NCBI RefSeq assembly: GCF_001605895.1
Contig: NZ_LUAW01000016.1
Span: 40,377 to 104,376 of the forward strand
Reading direction: 5' to 3'
DNA: 64,000 bases
Origin: Acinetobacter pragensis
GTDB lineage: Bacteria; Pseudomonadota; Gammaproteobacteria; Pseudomonadales; Moraxellaceae
Part shown: piece by piece, positions 42,577-52,239 of the stretch
Numbering within the stretch: the first letter of the stretch is position 1
Layout of the letters: each line of letters opens with the position of its first letter
Made by a program: the position numbers and the translations under genes
Notes under the pieces: generated by a model
What the model was told of the DNA's origin: nothing
The model's database searches: none
The model's input: only the letters and a program-made list of their open reading frames with translations

Positions 42577-43995
42577 ATGGACCTTCAGCGCGCTGCCAAA
42601 GTGCATGGTTTTACACAAGATGCTTTAGAAAATTTTGACGCCGTTAAAATTGCTCAGCTGATCAAAAATAAGGACATTTCATCACACGAAGCCGTTCAAG
42701 CGGCTATTAAGCGTGCTGAGCGTGTAAACCCCATTCTCAATGCCATTCAATTTGAACAATTTGAAAAAGCGCTTATTCACGCTGGGCAAGAGCAAAGCGG
42801 CCTTTTTGCTGGCGTTCCATTTTTGATGAAAGATAATACTGATTTAGCGGGCTTAGCTACGCATCATGGCTCTGGCGCTGTTCATAGCCCGCCGGCAGTT
42901 AAAAACCCAAAATTCAGCCAGCAGCTGATAGATCAGGGTTTTATTTTTTTAGGCAAAAGCACTTTGCCTGAATTTGGTCTAAACGCGACTACAGAATATA
43001 AAGATGGTTCCGCTACGCTGAACCCATGGAATACCAAATTTTCTAGCGGCGCATCCTCTGGCGGGTCTGCCGCTTTAGTCGCTGCAGGTGTAGTTCCTAT
43101 TGCGCATGCCAATGATGGCGGGGGTTCAATCCGTATTCCTGCGGCCTGCTGCGGTTTGATTGGACTTAAACCAACGCGAGGCCGAACGCATGATAGCGAC
43201 GCAGCCAGCAAACTTCCGATTAAAATTATCTCTGAAGGCGTGCTGACCCGCAGTGTGCGCGATACTGCCCACTTTATGGCAGGCATGGAACGCAGTTTTT
43301 ATAACGTAAAATTGCCTAAAATCGGGTTAATAGAACACTCATCTGCTAGAAAGTTGCGCATTGGCGTAGTTCAGCGCTCCATTACAGGAACTGTTGATGC
43401 CGAGACCAGCGCTACACTTGAAAAAACAGCCAAGCTGCTAGAAAGTCTGGGACATCATATTGAATATTTTGAATTGCCTTTTTCACAAAATTTTGTCAAT
43501 GATTTCAGCCAATACTGGGGCTTTTTATCATTTCTACTGCAAACATTCGGCAAGCAGCTGTTTGGTTCAAATTTTCAGCCAGCCGAATTAGATAATTTAA
43601 CGGTGGGCTTATCTCAATTATATAAAAATAATTTTTATAAAACGCCGCTGTTTCTGCACCGCTTAAAGAAAATACAGCATGAATATCAGCAAATTTTCAC
43701 CAAGCTTGATGTGCTGCTGTCTCCAGTATTGGCTCACACAACGCCTGAACTCGGCTATCTTTCACCTCAGCTTTCTTTTGATGAGCTGTTTGCACGAATA
43801 CAGAATTATGTCACTTTTACACCTATTCAAAATATTGCGGGAGCACCTGCAATTTCACTGCCTTTGGGTTTAACTGCTGAAACTGGCTTGCCGATCGGCC
43901 TGCAATTATCAGCCAATTTAGGCGATGAAAGAACACTCTTAGAGCTGGCTTATGCACTTGAAGAAGCTCAGCCATGGGCGAAAATTTATACCTAG
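42577..43995 (+). CDS. Amidase-signature-family hydrolase
   Basis: 472 aa. The Ser-cisSer-Lys triad is Lys85 (FLMKDN), Ser160 (SSGASSGGSAALVAAG) and Ser184 (GGGSIRIPAACCGL). It hydrolyses an amide, releasing ammonia or an amine; the actual substrate cannot be read from sequence. No GatB or GatC gene is nearby, so it is not the tRNA amidotransferase subunit. It stands alone between nasS and the T6SS genes and has its own operator-like palindrome. Confidence 0.88.
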   Translation: MDLQRAAKVHGFTQDALENFDAVKIAQLIKNKDISSHEAVQAAIKRAERVNPILNAIQFEQFEKALIHAGQEQSGLFAGVPFLMKDNTDLAGLATHHGSGAVHSPPAVKNPKFSQQLIDQGFIFLGKSTLPEFGLNATTEYKDGSATLNPWNTKFSSGASSGGSAALVAAGVVPIAHANDGGGSIRIPAACCGLIGLKPTRGRTHDSDAASKLPIKIISEGVLTRSVRDTAHFMAGMERSFYNVKLPKIGLIEHSSARKLRIGVVQRSITGTVDAETSATLEKTAKLLESLGHHIEYFELPFSQNFVNDFSQYWGFLSFLLQTFGKQLFGSNFQPAELDNLTVGLSQLYKNNFYKTPLFLHRLKKIQHEYQQIFTKLDVLLSPVLAHTTPELGYLSPQLSFDELFARIQNYVTFTPIQNIAGAPAISLPLGLTAETGLPIGLQLSANLGDERTLLELAYALEEAQPWAKIYT

Positions 43996-44073
43996 CAATT
44001 TATTGAAGAAATAATCTTCGCCCCCTGTCATTCTTATGTACATATATTGCAATTACAAAATGATCATTCAAAT

Positions 44074-44100
44074 AAAAAACCTCAAAATTTGAGGTTTTTT
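44074..44100. terminator. Bidirectional terminator between the amidase and tagN
   Basis: AAAAAACCTCAAA / TTTGAGGTTTTTT, 13-bp stem with a 1-nt centre and T runs on both strands. It serves the amidase (+) and the T6SS operon (-). Confidence 0.85.
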
Positions 44101-44137
44101 ATTTTCCGCAGTGTAATTACAACCATTTGACTCGGGA

Positions 44138-44911
44138 TCAAAGCACCTCAAATTCTATCCTGCGGTTCTTTTTTCTGCCCTCAGGTGTCGTATTCTCCGC
44201 AACCGGTTTATTCGACCCCAAACCTTCTGTACTCATTGTTTCAGGCGCAATATTTTTGCTGGTCAAATAGCTTTTTACTGCTGCTGCACGCTCTTGGCTC
44301 AGTACAATATTTTTAGCGCTATCTCCTGAACTGTCGGTATGCCCTGTGATTTTGACTTTTTTACGGCCTACTTTGTTTAAAGCGATAGCCATTTCATTCA
44401 AAATTTGAACGCCTGATGGCGCTAAAACAGCGCTTCCGGACTCAAATTCGATGATTCGATTTTTTAGCGCGGCATCAATAATCTTCTGTTCTGCGGCATC
44501 TGCGCTCAGCTGCGTATTTACTTTATAGCCAGATGCAACAAGATTCTGCAGTTTGACTGCAGTAGGCTGAATGTCATTTGGATCTGTTATTTTTCCTGTT
44601 AAATTGACTTGCGTGCCTCGGACAGCCAACTGTCCCTGCTTAACTTTTTTTAAATCTTCAGTAATGATGTTGCTGACATTTCCGCTCCAGCCATTCGGTG
44701 CAGAAACCATCTTGACCCGAATTTTATCAATAATATTTTCACGGCCATAGGTTATATAAGCTTTGTTTAGGATTTCCTGCTTTGCTGCTTCATTCGGAAC
44801 GGCGCCTTCTATCACCACAGGCTGCTGCGCTTTTGCAGAACAGCAGATTAATAATGGAAAAATTGTCCGTAGAACCTTGCCAAAGAGTTTCATTTTTTTG
44901 TTTTTATTCAT
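44138..44911 (-). CDS. tagN: T6SS-associated OmpA-family peptidoglycan-binding protein (TagN-like)
   Basis: 257 aa with a signal peptide (near CSAKA-QQ). Two BON-like repeats (~30-140) come before a C-terminal OmpA/MotB domain (~150-255; [32 protein letters not shown]) that binds peptidoglycan. It probably fixes the secretion machine to the cell wall. The start overlaps the tagF stop (ATGA). It is the last gene of the operon. Confidence 0.78.
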   Translation of the reverse strand: MNKNKKMKLFGKVLRTIFPLLICCSAKAQQPVVIEGAVPNEAAKQEILNKAYITYGRENIIDKIRVKMVSAPNGWSGNVSNIITEDLKKVKQGQLAVRGTQVNLTGKITDPNDIQPTAVKLQNLVASGYKVNTQLSADAAEQKIIDAALKNRIIEFESGSAVLAPSGVQILNEMAIALNKVGRKKVKITGHTDSSGDSAKNIVLSQERAAAVKSYLTSKNIAPETMSTEGLGSNKPVAENTTPEGRKKNRRIEFEVL

Positions 44912-45873
44912 GCTTTGTCTTCTATAAATGTTTGCCTAAATAGCTTTATGGCTTGCGTAAGGCTGATTTGACGCTCACTCAATGCCTGCTCTAATGCCGC
45001 AAGACCCGCATTCTGTTCTAAATATGGATCAATCCAATGAGCATCAATTAATGAAACCCAATAATCATTATGGATATCTTGTGTAAAAATACTGCTTAAA
45101 GCTGTTATATCAGCGCCTTGAAAGCCAAATAGCAGTTTTGGCGATTCACTGTGCAAAATTCCTATCAGCAGTTCTGCATTCTGATTTTCGATAAAACGAC
45201 TAATCAAATTCACCCAAAAAGCCGCTATTTCGTAGCAATAGCTGATATTGTTGATGGGCAAAATCAGCACTTTATTTAACCGTGAAGTGCCGTGCTGAAT
45301 AATCGGCTGCAGCAGAAGCCCTAAGCCGATCATGCTCTGCGCCAGCTGATAAGGCGTAAAGTTCAGCATTTTGGCAAATGAATGCACAGTGTGATGTTCA
45401 TAAAATGCTACTGCCTCTTCGGTGCCAAAAATTTGAATTTCATCCGAAAGCTTGCCTAATTTATCTAATAAAATATCTGGATCGCGGATTGAGCGCATAA
45501 TCCGGTTGCGCTGATATAAATCAATTAATGTCAATTTATAGCGGTATGGCGCAAATAAAATATTTTCAAAAGGATCCTCCAGCTCAAGCAAATGGCACAG
45601 CACCATAGGGAACTGGCGTCCAGAACTGTCTTCGCTGCTGATTAAATTGGCAGCCAAAAACCGCTTGTCCTGCGGGCTGGCAATCAAAAAATCTAGGGAA
45701 GGCAGTTTGGAATAGGCCTCTTGGAAATGGCTGGATTGCATCGCCAGCTCCAATGCTTCAGTTATCCACTGATCAATCAATTGAATCAATGCATGCTGTC
45801 CGCGTGACTTCAAAAAATCTCCGCGGGCCGGACATTTTCCATAATACAGCGGGATGGTTTTGACTTCATGCAT
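44908..45873 (-). CDS. tagF: T6SS-associated protein TagF
   Basis: 321 aa, DUF2094/ImpM family. The N-terminus has the family [15 protein letters not shown] motif (usually YGKLPxxGDF). In Pseudomonas TagF represses T6SS assembly after translation. AGGAG lies 8 nt before the ATG, and the gene is 39 bp after tssM. Confidence 0.88.
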   Translation of the reverse strand: MHEVKTIPLYYGKCPARGDFLKSRGQHALIQLIDQWITEALELAMQSSHFQEAYSKLPSLDFLIASPQDKRFLAANLISSEDSSGRQFPMVLCHLLELEDPFENILFAPYRYKLTLIDLYQRNRIMRSIRDPDILLDKLGKLSDEIQIFGTEEAVAFYEHHTVHSFAKMLNFTPYQLAQSMIGLGLLLQPIIQHGTSRLNKVLILPINNISYCYEIAAFWVNLISRFIENQNAELLIGILHSESPKLLFGFQGADITALSSIFTQDIHNDYWVSLIDAHWIDPYLEQNAGLAALEQALSERQISLTQAIKLFRQTFIEDKA

Positions 45874-45912
45874 GCGCCCATCTCCTGTATTTCCCTATAA
45901 ATTTCATCGCCA

Positions 45913-48900
45913 TCATGGCGCAGTTCCTCCTGCGCTTGCGGCTTGAAGCACTGCGTTTGCTTGCACAGGAACAAGCATTGAACCTGCAGGCATTTCCTGT
46001 GCCGCAACGACCCGTACCGCTTTGTTCATGACCACTTGCTCTGAAAGCGCCATGCCTTTATAGCCAGGATTTGAACCAATATTGCCCGCAGTATCTCCGC
46101 TGACTAACCGGAAGTTAACTTTGACTGAAACATCAGCATTCTGCTTGCTGCGCCAAACCATTTCAAAAGCATTACCCTTTTGCGTCCGCTGCGCGCCTTC
46201 CACCAAGCGGTTTATGCCATATTCACCAGGCTCATCCAGCACGGTATGCGTTTTACCTTCCAGATCGACTGCTGTAATCCGCGCCCCTGGAATTGCGCCC
46301 TTATTCGGCCAGACAAAGTTCACCCATTGCTGTACGCCATTCTCAAACATCATCCTTTGGCCATCAATATCAATGGTATAGGACAATAATTGGGGATTTT
46401 CCAATGGAAAGAACTGAAAGTTAGACTGGCTGATGGCTGGTGCAGCCGCTGGCTGATTCAATTCACCTGTTGCCATTGCATTACTTGGAGAGACATAGCG
46501 CTGGAAATTGGCTGAAAATTGCGGGTTTATCCCAATGCCTAAGTTCTGCCATGTTTTTGAGGTTAAGGTATAGCCGCGGCGAATAACAAAGGGATCTAGA
46601 TATTCTTTGACAAAACGGGTAATACTGCCGCTTTCTCCAAAAATTTGATTGATTTCATTGCTTGTGGCCTGCAGCGCGGCACTGGTATTAAAAGGATATT
46701 TGATCGCTAAATTTGCCGAAAATGGCTGATAGGCTTGCAGCATCCAAAGTTTATTCATTTCATCCTGTGCAGGTGTCAATAAGGTTTCGAAAGTCTGTGT
46801 AAGCGGTGCAAGCAATAGTTTATGCAGCAGCAGCTGATCAGATTCTTTCAGTCCTACAGCCATTTTTTCATCAATATATTTCTGAGTGCTGTTAAATACA
46901 GAGTTTTGATCATTAATGGTTTGCTTTGCCAAAGCCATGCTGGCCGGGCCAACATCGCCGGCACTGCGCAAATCATTCAGCTTGCTGCGCACTTGAGCCA
47001 TAGACTGCATATATTCATCTAATAATGATTGATTCTGCTGGTCATCACGCTTGCGGACAAGCTGATAAAATAACTGAAACTCTTTCGCAATGACGCCTTG
47101 CGCTGCTGAAGATAGATTCTGCTGTGCCATTTTGGCTTCATTTTGACTCAAAACTTTACGTTTGAACCATGCTGCAAAACCGGTTTTTGGCGCCGCTAAT
47201 TCGGCCTGCACTACGGGGTTGTCCCAACTTGTTTCTTTTGCTGCGCGCTCCAGCACTGCACGAATTGGGGAATTTTCGGGTTCACCCCAGATGTCCATGT
47301 GCTTCGACTGCTGCTTAAAATCAGCAGTTTTTGCATAATGCACGCCATTTAAAAATTTTCGCCATTCAGCAATGTATTCCTGCTTGTAGAGTTCGGTCAG
47401 CTGCTTGCGGATTTGCTCTGGACTGCCGCTGAAAGTTAAATCATCTGACTGAGTCATATTCAGCACCCAATCTTTGCTGTCTGTGGGGCTATTGGCAGCC
47501 TGCTCTATCGCATCTTCAACATAGTCATTCCATGCCTGATAGCTGAAAATCCCTGGCAGCGCATAGCTCCCCAGCATGCTGTTTTGGCTGGCTTCACCGA
47601 CCATCTGCTTCACTGTAATGGCTGGAAATCGGACTGATCCACGCATTTTTATTTCATTGTAGACACGGTCACGCGCGGGAATGCCCGTCGTTACCGCCAG
47701 CAAGATTTGACGGGTTTGATCAACCAGATTCGCATCCGATTCCAATTGTGGAAATTTCGGATCATTGGCCAGTGTCATTGCGTAAGATAAGACCAGTTCG
47801 GCTTTAGATATCAGGTCGTTGCGCGGAATCTGCCCTCGGTTTGCATCCAGCCAAGACCGCCAAAAGCGCGTTACTTGATCACTTAAGTGGCTGGATTCCC
47901 TATATTGCGGATTACTCAGCATTAAATACGCTTTTAAAGCATTGTAAGCATCCTGTGGATTGGTATCCGCTGGCTCTAAATCTGGCTGATTGGCCCGTGT
48001 TTTTTGATTTATCTGAACATTAATATGGTTCTGCTTAAGCATGGCTTCATTGCTTTTTACCCTTTGCAGATATTGCGCCATATTCTGCTGTGCCGGCTGC
48101 AGCACAATTTGCTGAATACCTTTTAAATATTCAGTTTTGAGCTTTTCTCTAATGTCATTGCCTTGATATAAACCGAAACTGTATTTTAGCGGGCGCTCCC
48201 GTTCGAAATGATCCAGTTGCTGCAAATGTCCTTGCAAAATCAGCAGGGTTTCTAATTGAGTCGACAGCTCATGGCCAGACTGAGACTCCATTTGCACCAC
48301 TTTTGCTAAATCTGCATTCGCTTCAGCTATTAATTGCTGATTATTTCGATAAGACCAGATCCATAAACTCAGTAAAACCGCAACCGTGAATAAAGCGCCA
48401 ATAAAAAGCAGAAACCGCTGCCGTTTTCGAACAGGATTAATGTGCTGCTTAACCAGGTTCTTATCCTTTAAAATCACACTGGAAAATAGACCTTTAAGAA
48501 AATAGCCGTGGTCTTGAGAAATAGACTTGGTCGGCACACCAAAGCCGCTGTCTAATCCTTTGATTAAATGAAAATCTTCCGCAATTTGCTCTGTCATTGG
48601 ACTTTCTATCATGCCTTCCTGCAGCGCGCTGGTAAAATAAAAGCCGCGGAAAACCGGTTTAAACTGATAGGGATTTTCTTGAAAAAGCGTACCGATAAAT
48701 GTTTTTAAAACCGGCTTTAAACTTTTAAACTCTAAAGGGAAAGTCATCACGCTTGGCGAAATATTCTGAGCATGCCGGCGGCTCAAATGTGTGGTGCTGA
48801 CACTTTTCAGGCCATCATATAAAATACCGTAATGCTTTTCAAAAAGCGCTGCTGAGTTTTCTGAAGAGTTTGAATCGTATGGCAATGTTGCGCCCCAAAC

Positions 48901-49755
48901 CTGATCAAATTCGTCATTATCGTAACATTCAAAAAATTCAGTAAAACCCGCAATGAGATCCATTTTAGAGAACACTAAATAAACGGGCGCAAAAATTTCC
49001 AGCCTTTCGGTTAAATCTTGAATCCTAGCGCGTAAATTTTTAGCCAGTGCAATCGATTTTTCTGGGCTTTGACTGACCAATTCAGCCACGCTGACAACCA
49101 CAATCAATCCATTGATTGGCGCCTTAGTACGGCTTTTCTTTAAAATATTTAAAAAACCCAGCCATTCTGAATGATCTTCTGCATATACCGAATAGCGTCC
49201 AGCTGTATCCAGCAGCACACCGTCTGTGGAAAAAAACCAATCACAATTTCGGGTTCCGCTTAAGCCGGATGAGATCATTTTTTGATGTGTAGCTTCAAAT
49301 GGAAACCGCAGGCCCGAATTATAAATTGCAGAGCTTTTGCCAGCTGCTGGATTGCCGATGACCATGTACCACGGCAACTCATATAAGGCTGCATTGCCCT
49401 TTTTATCACCCAATTTTGATTTACGAATCAGCTGTATAGAATCTTTAGTCTGCTGGTTAATCAGCTGCAATTCTTCTTTATTTTTTAACTTTCCGTATTC
49501 TGTTTCAGTATCTTTAACAATAGCATCTGCCAGTATTTCGCCTTGCTTGCCGTTTCGATGATGCTGAATAATTTCATATATGCCCCAAATCACAAGGCCT
49601 AAAATATAAAGCGCAGTGATCATCCAAAAATAATTGTTCGGCACGCTATTGCGCATGGCCATAATTGCGACAAAAAATGAAAGCGCCATAATGGCTTTGG
49701 GATTGGTCACATATTGCCAGACATATCCCAGCAAGGTATAAAATAATGTATTCAC
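45913..49755 (-). CDS. tssM: T6SS inner-membrane protein TssM (IcmF)
   Basis: 1280 aa. Two N-terminal helices (~15-60) are followed by a cytoplasmic NTPase-like part with Walker A GNPAAGKSS near residue 135, a third helix (~450) and a large periplasmic domain. With TssL and TssJ-type partners it forms the membrane complex. No tssJ lipoprotein gene is seen in the window. The start is GTG, with weak GAGA upstream. Confidence 0.93.
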   Translation of the reverse strand: MNTLFYTLLGYVWQYVTNPKAIMALSFFVAIMAMRNSVPNNYFWMITALYILGLVIWGIYEIIQHHRNGKQGEILADAIVKDTETEYGKLKNKEELQLINQQTKDSIQLIRKSKLGDKKGNAALYELPWYMVIGNPAAGKSSAIYNSGLRFPFEATHQKMISSGLSGTRNCDWFFSTDGVLLDTAGRYSVYAEDHSEWLGFLNILKKSRTKAPINGLIVVVSVAELVSQSPEKSIALAKNLRARIQDLTERLEIFAPVYLVFSKMDLIAGFTEFFECYDNDEFDQVWGATLPYDSNSSENSAALFEKHYGILYDGLKSVSTTHLSRRHAQNISPSVMTFPLEFKSLKPVLKTFIGTLFQENPYQFKPVFRGFYFTSALQEGMIESPMTEQIAEDFHLIKGLDSGFGVPTKSISQDHGYFLKGLFSSVILKDKNLVKQHINPVRKRQRFLLFIGALFTVAVLLSLWIWSYRNNQQLIAEANADLAKVVQMESQSGHELSTQLETLLILQGHLQQLDHFERERPLKYSFGLYQGNDIREKLKTEYLKGIQQIVLQPAQQNMAQYLQRVKSNEAMLKQNHINVQINQKTRANQPDLEPADTNPQDAYNALKAYLMLSNPQYRESSHLSDQVTRFWRSWLDANRGQIPRNDLISKAELVLSYAMTLANDPKFPQLESDANLVDQTRQILLAVTTGIPARDRVYNEIKMRGSVRFPAITVKQMVGEASQNSMLGSYALPGIFSYQAWNDYVEDAIEQAANSPTDSKDWVLNMTQSDDLTFSGSPEQIRKQLTELYKQEYIAEWRKFLNGVHYAKTADFKQQSKHMDIWGEPENSPIRAVLERAAKETSWDNPVVQAELAAPKTGFAAWFKRKVLSQNEAKMAQQNLSSAAQGVIAKEFQLFYQLVRKRDDQQNQSLLDEYMQSMAQVRSKLNDLRSAGDVGPASMALAKQTINDQNSVFNSTQKYIDEKMAVGLKESDQLLLHKLLLAPLTQTFETLLTPAQDEMNKLWMLQAYQPFSANLAIKYPFNTSAALQATSNEINQIFGESGSITRFVKEYLDPFVIRRGYTLTSKTWQNLGIGINPQFSANFQRYVSPSNAMATGELNQPAAAPAISQSNFQFFPLENPQLLSYTIDIDGQRMMFENGVQQWVNFVWPNKGAIPGARITAVDLEGKTHTVLDEPGEYGINRLVEGAQRTQKGNAFEMVWRSKQNADVSVKVNFRLVSGDTAGNIGSNPGYKGMALSEQVVMNKAVRVVAAQEMPAGSMLVPVQANAVLQAASAGGTAP

Positions 49756-49810
49756 TTTTTTCTCTTTATTTATTTTATTGCTATAAGTTTCTTTGCTATA
49801 AATCAGCGAA

Positions 49811-51247
49811 TTATTGATGAAGATTGTCTTCTAGGTAGCCTTGAAAATATGAATACACGCTATCTTGATCGACACTGTAAACCATGCCAATCCCTTCATC
49901 AGGGAAATGCATGCCAAGCATGAAACTGAAAATTTTTGCAAGCTGCTGCGTATGTCCCAAATTGGTTTTGGTATATAGCAAATGATGCGATTCAACAGCA
50001 GAATCAATTAAATTGTGCTGAAGTTTCTTGATGGTTTTAATATCCGCAGGATCATCCAAGATCAAGACAAATGGCGTATCCTGTTTGAATTGGGCATGTT
50101 CAATGAGCTGATTTTTCGCTAAAAAAGCATCCAGATCTGTTTCATTTAACGCAATTTTCAGAATTTTTTGCGGGATTAACTGTAAAACTTCTGTATCAAG
50201 GCTGGAAATGCACCAGCTCGACGCATACTCAGCCGCTATATAAGCTTCAGTTTGCCAAAATTTCTCATCAATCCAATCCTGATCGATTTCAGAATCTGCA
50301 TTAATGATGAGGTTAAATGCATGCTTCTGCTCTGCAATCTGATCCAGAAGTTTTAGCCATGCAGCATAAGATGTTTGCTGGCTCATAAAATGATGTTCAA
50401 TTTCAATTTGCGCATGCAAAATTGAATATGGACCAGCCAGCTGATTCTGCAGTTTTTCACTAAAAGATTCACTCCAGTGATGAATCAGATTTTCAGCCAG
50501 TAAAATATGAACCGTAATCTTATCTAAACGGCATACCGGCTCTAAAATATTTTCTGTTTTTTCATCAGTATGTTCCGATACGTCAATCTCGGAGATCCAT
50601 GCGGGGTGCATACGGTATTGATAAGCCATTTCACTGTTATAGAACATTGCGGAATCTTTTAAATGGTTGGATACCATCATTAAAGTCTCTGTATGCTGTT
50701 CAATTTGCTGATTCAGCAACTGCGCAATTCGTTGCTCACGCATAGAAATATTGCTGGGCTCATCGTCTTCAGCGGATTGCACAGCTTCATCCAAATCTTT
50801 AATCCGAAAAGACAGTACCGGCAGGCCATAGGCATTGAATAAATTTGGATCCAGTTCTGGGCTTTTGAATCGCATATATTGTTCAAGTATGGAGGCATTT
50901 TCACCAAAACTGTGTACAGCCGATGCTGAATAAATCTTGACCGAAAATTGCCGGCTCTCTGCTGCAATGTTTTTTTCGCTGTTCTTTAACTTTTGTTCAG
51001 ATTGCATCAGCTCAGCTTCAGCGGCTTGCCGCTGCTTCTTTTCCTGACTTAGCTTATAGCGCTTAATGCCTAAAAAGATAAAATAAGGAGCCAATGCTGT
51101 GACTGCAGCCAGTAGCGGCAGCAGCAAAAGATAAAGGATGAGGTCAGTTTCTGACGGATCATAAGCAATATCGCGCCAATAGAAAATTACACATGCATTG
51201 ATTGCAATCGCTAAAGCTGCAACGAAAATCACTATGAATTTAATCAA
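49811..51247 (-). CDS. T6SS cluster membrane protein of unknown function (AsaB-like)
   Basis: 478 aa with two N-terminal helices (~1-20, 38-62), a charged coiled coil (~65-100) and a long soluble part that I cannot assign to a family. A gene of this size and place, between tssG and tssM, is conserved in Acinetobacter T6SS clusters and has been called asaB. The start is TTG with AGGGGA upstream; it overlaps the tssG stop (TTGA), which points to coupled translation. Confidence 0.65.
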   Translation of the reverse strand: MIKFIVIFVAALAIAINACVIFYWRDIAYDPSETDLILYLLLLPLLAAVTALAPYFIFLGIKRYKLSQEKKQRQAAEAELMQSEQKLKNSEKNIAAESRQFSVKIYSASAVHSFGENASILEQYMRFKSPELDPNLFNAYGLPVLSFRIKDLDEAVQSAEDDEPSNISMREQRIAQLLNQQIEQHTETLMMVSNHLKDSAMFYNSEMAYQYRMHPAWISEIDVSEHTDEKTENILEPVCRLDKITVHILLAENLIHHWSESFSEKLQNQLAGPYSILHAQIEIEHHFMSQQTSYAAWLKLLDQIAEQKHAFNLIINADSEIDQDWIDEKFWQTEAYIAAEYASSWCISSLDTEVLQLIPQKILKIALNETDLDAFLAKNQLIEHAQFKQDTPFVLILDDPADIKTIKKLQHNLIDSAVESHHLLYTKTNLGHTQQLAKIFSFMLGMHFPDEGIGMVYSVDQDSVYSYFQGYLEDNLHQ

Positions 51248-52239
51248 TGTTTATCCCCTATTAATGCATAACAGGTTTCAGCATTATCCGCTGAACAGTC
51301 AGAGCTCAAAACTGTCGCCTGAGACAGTCCAACGACACTGTTTGAGCTTAAACAGACGGGCTTTATGTCTTCTTTTTTTAATATCAGCCGTACTTCCACC
51401 AATAAAGTCGGGCTGCACCACATGCTGATGATTTGTTTTAGTTTTTCACTCATCGAACCTTGAGGCAAAAAGTCTAAATAATCTTTACGGTTCAATGGCC
51501 CAATTAAAAGCTCGATTCTGTCATCTATCTGATGAACGGTTTCACCGCAGAAAGTATTGACTCCCAAAGCAGCGCCTGGCAGCCGTCCAAGGCAGCTTTT
51601 GTGTTCAGCGCTTAAATTGAATTTGGCGGGAATAAATTCTAGAACATCAACATTTACATCAAAAATACAGCGCAGCATGGTCTTAAGTGCATAAACGCTA
51701 TTGTTTTGCCCCTGCATCAGGCCAGAAAATTCAGCAACCAGATTTTCCATATCCTGCGGATGATGCTGATTTTTAATATAGCCATTTAAGGCATGGATTA
51801 TGTCCAGATATTTGTTTTCATGATCAATCTCATACCGCAGCGGCAGATTGTAATTGATGCTGGCATCCACATATTGAGCTGTCAGTTTATGATTGAACAA
51901 ATTTAAAAATTGCTGAGCTTCGGTTCGCGGCTGACGGCTGCTTGATTTTATTTTATTGGTATAGCTGTAAGGCAGCGCACCTTGCATGCCGGTCAGGCCT
52001 ACCACTAAATTGGTTAAATGCACCTGCCCGCGCTCAATTTGCAGAGACTCAATTTCAGATTGCGGAAAATTCAGTTTCAATGAACTGTTAAACTGAAAAT
52101 TGGCAGCCCAGTACTGATCTGCATCCGCATAAGGCATATGCCGCAGCAGACGCGCGGCTTGAATAAACTCAAAGGATGCCGGATTTTTCAGTAAATCTTC
52201 AATTACAGAAGCTTCTTGCCACCAACGTTCTGCATGCAT
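51244..52239 (-). CDS. tssG: T6SS baseplate protein TssG
   Basis: 331 aa, VasB/ImpH family, with the typical start (WWQEAS, FEFIQAARLLRH). It forms the baseplate wedge with TssE, TssF and TssK. It overlaps tssF by 37 bp. Confidence 0.9.
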   Translation of the reverse strand: MHAERWWQEASVIEDLLKNPASFEFIQAARLLRHMPYADADQYWAANFQFNSSLKLNFPQSEIESLQIERGQVHLTNLVVGLTGMQGALPYSYTNKIKSSSRQPRTEAQQFLNLFNHKLTAQYVDASINYNLPLRYEIDHENKYLDIIHALNGYIKNQHHPQDMENLVAEFSGLMQGQNNSVYALKTMLRCIFDVNVDVLEFIPAKFNLSAEHKSCLGRLPGAALGVNTFCGETVHQIDDRIELLIGPLNRKDYLDFLPQGSMSEKLKQIISMWCSPTLLVEVRLILKKEDIKPVCLSSNSVVGLSQATVLSSDCSADNAETCYALIGDKH

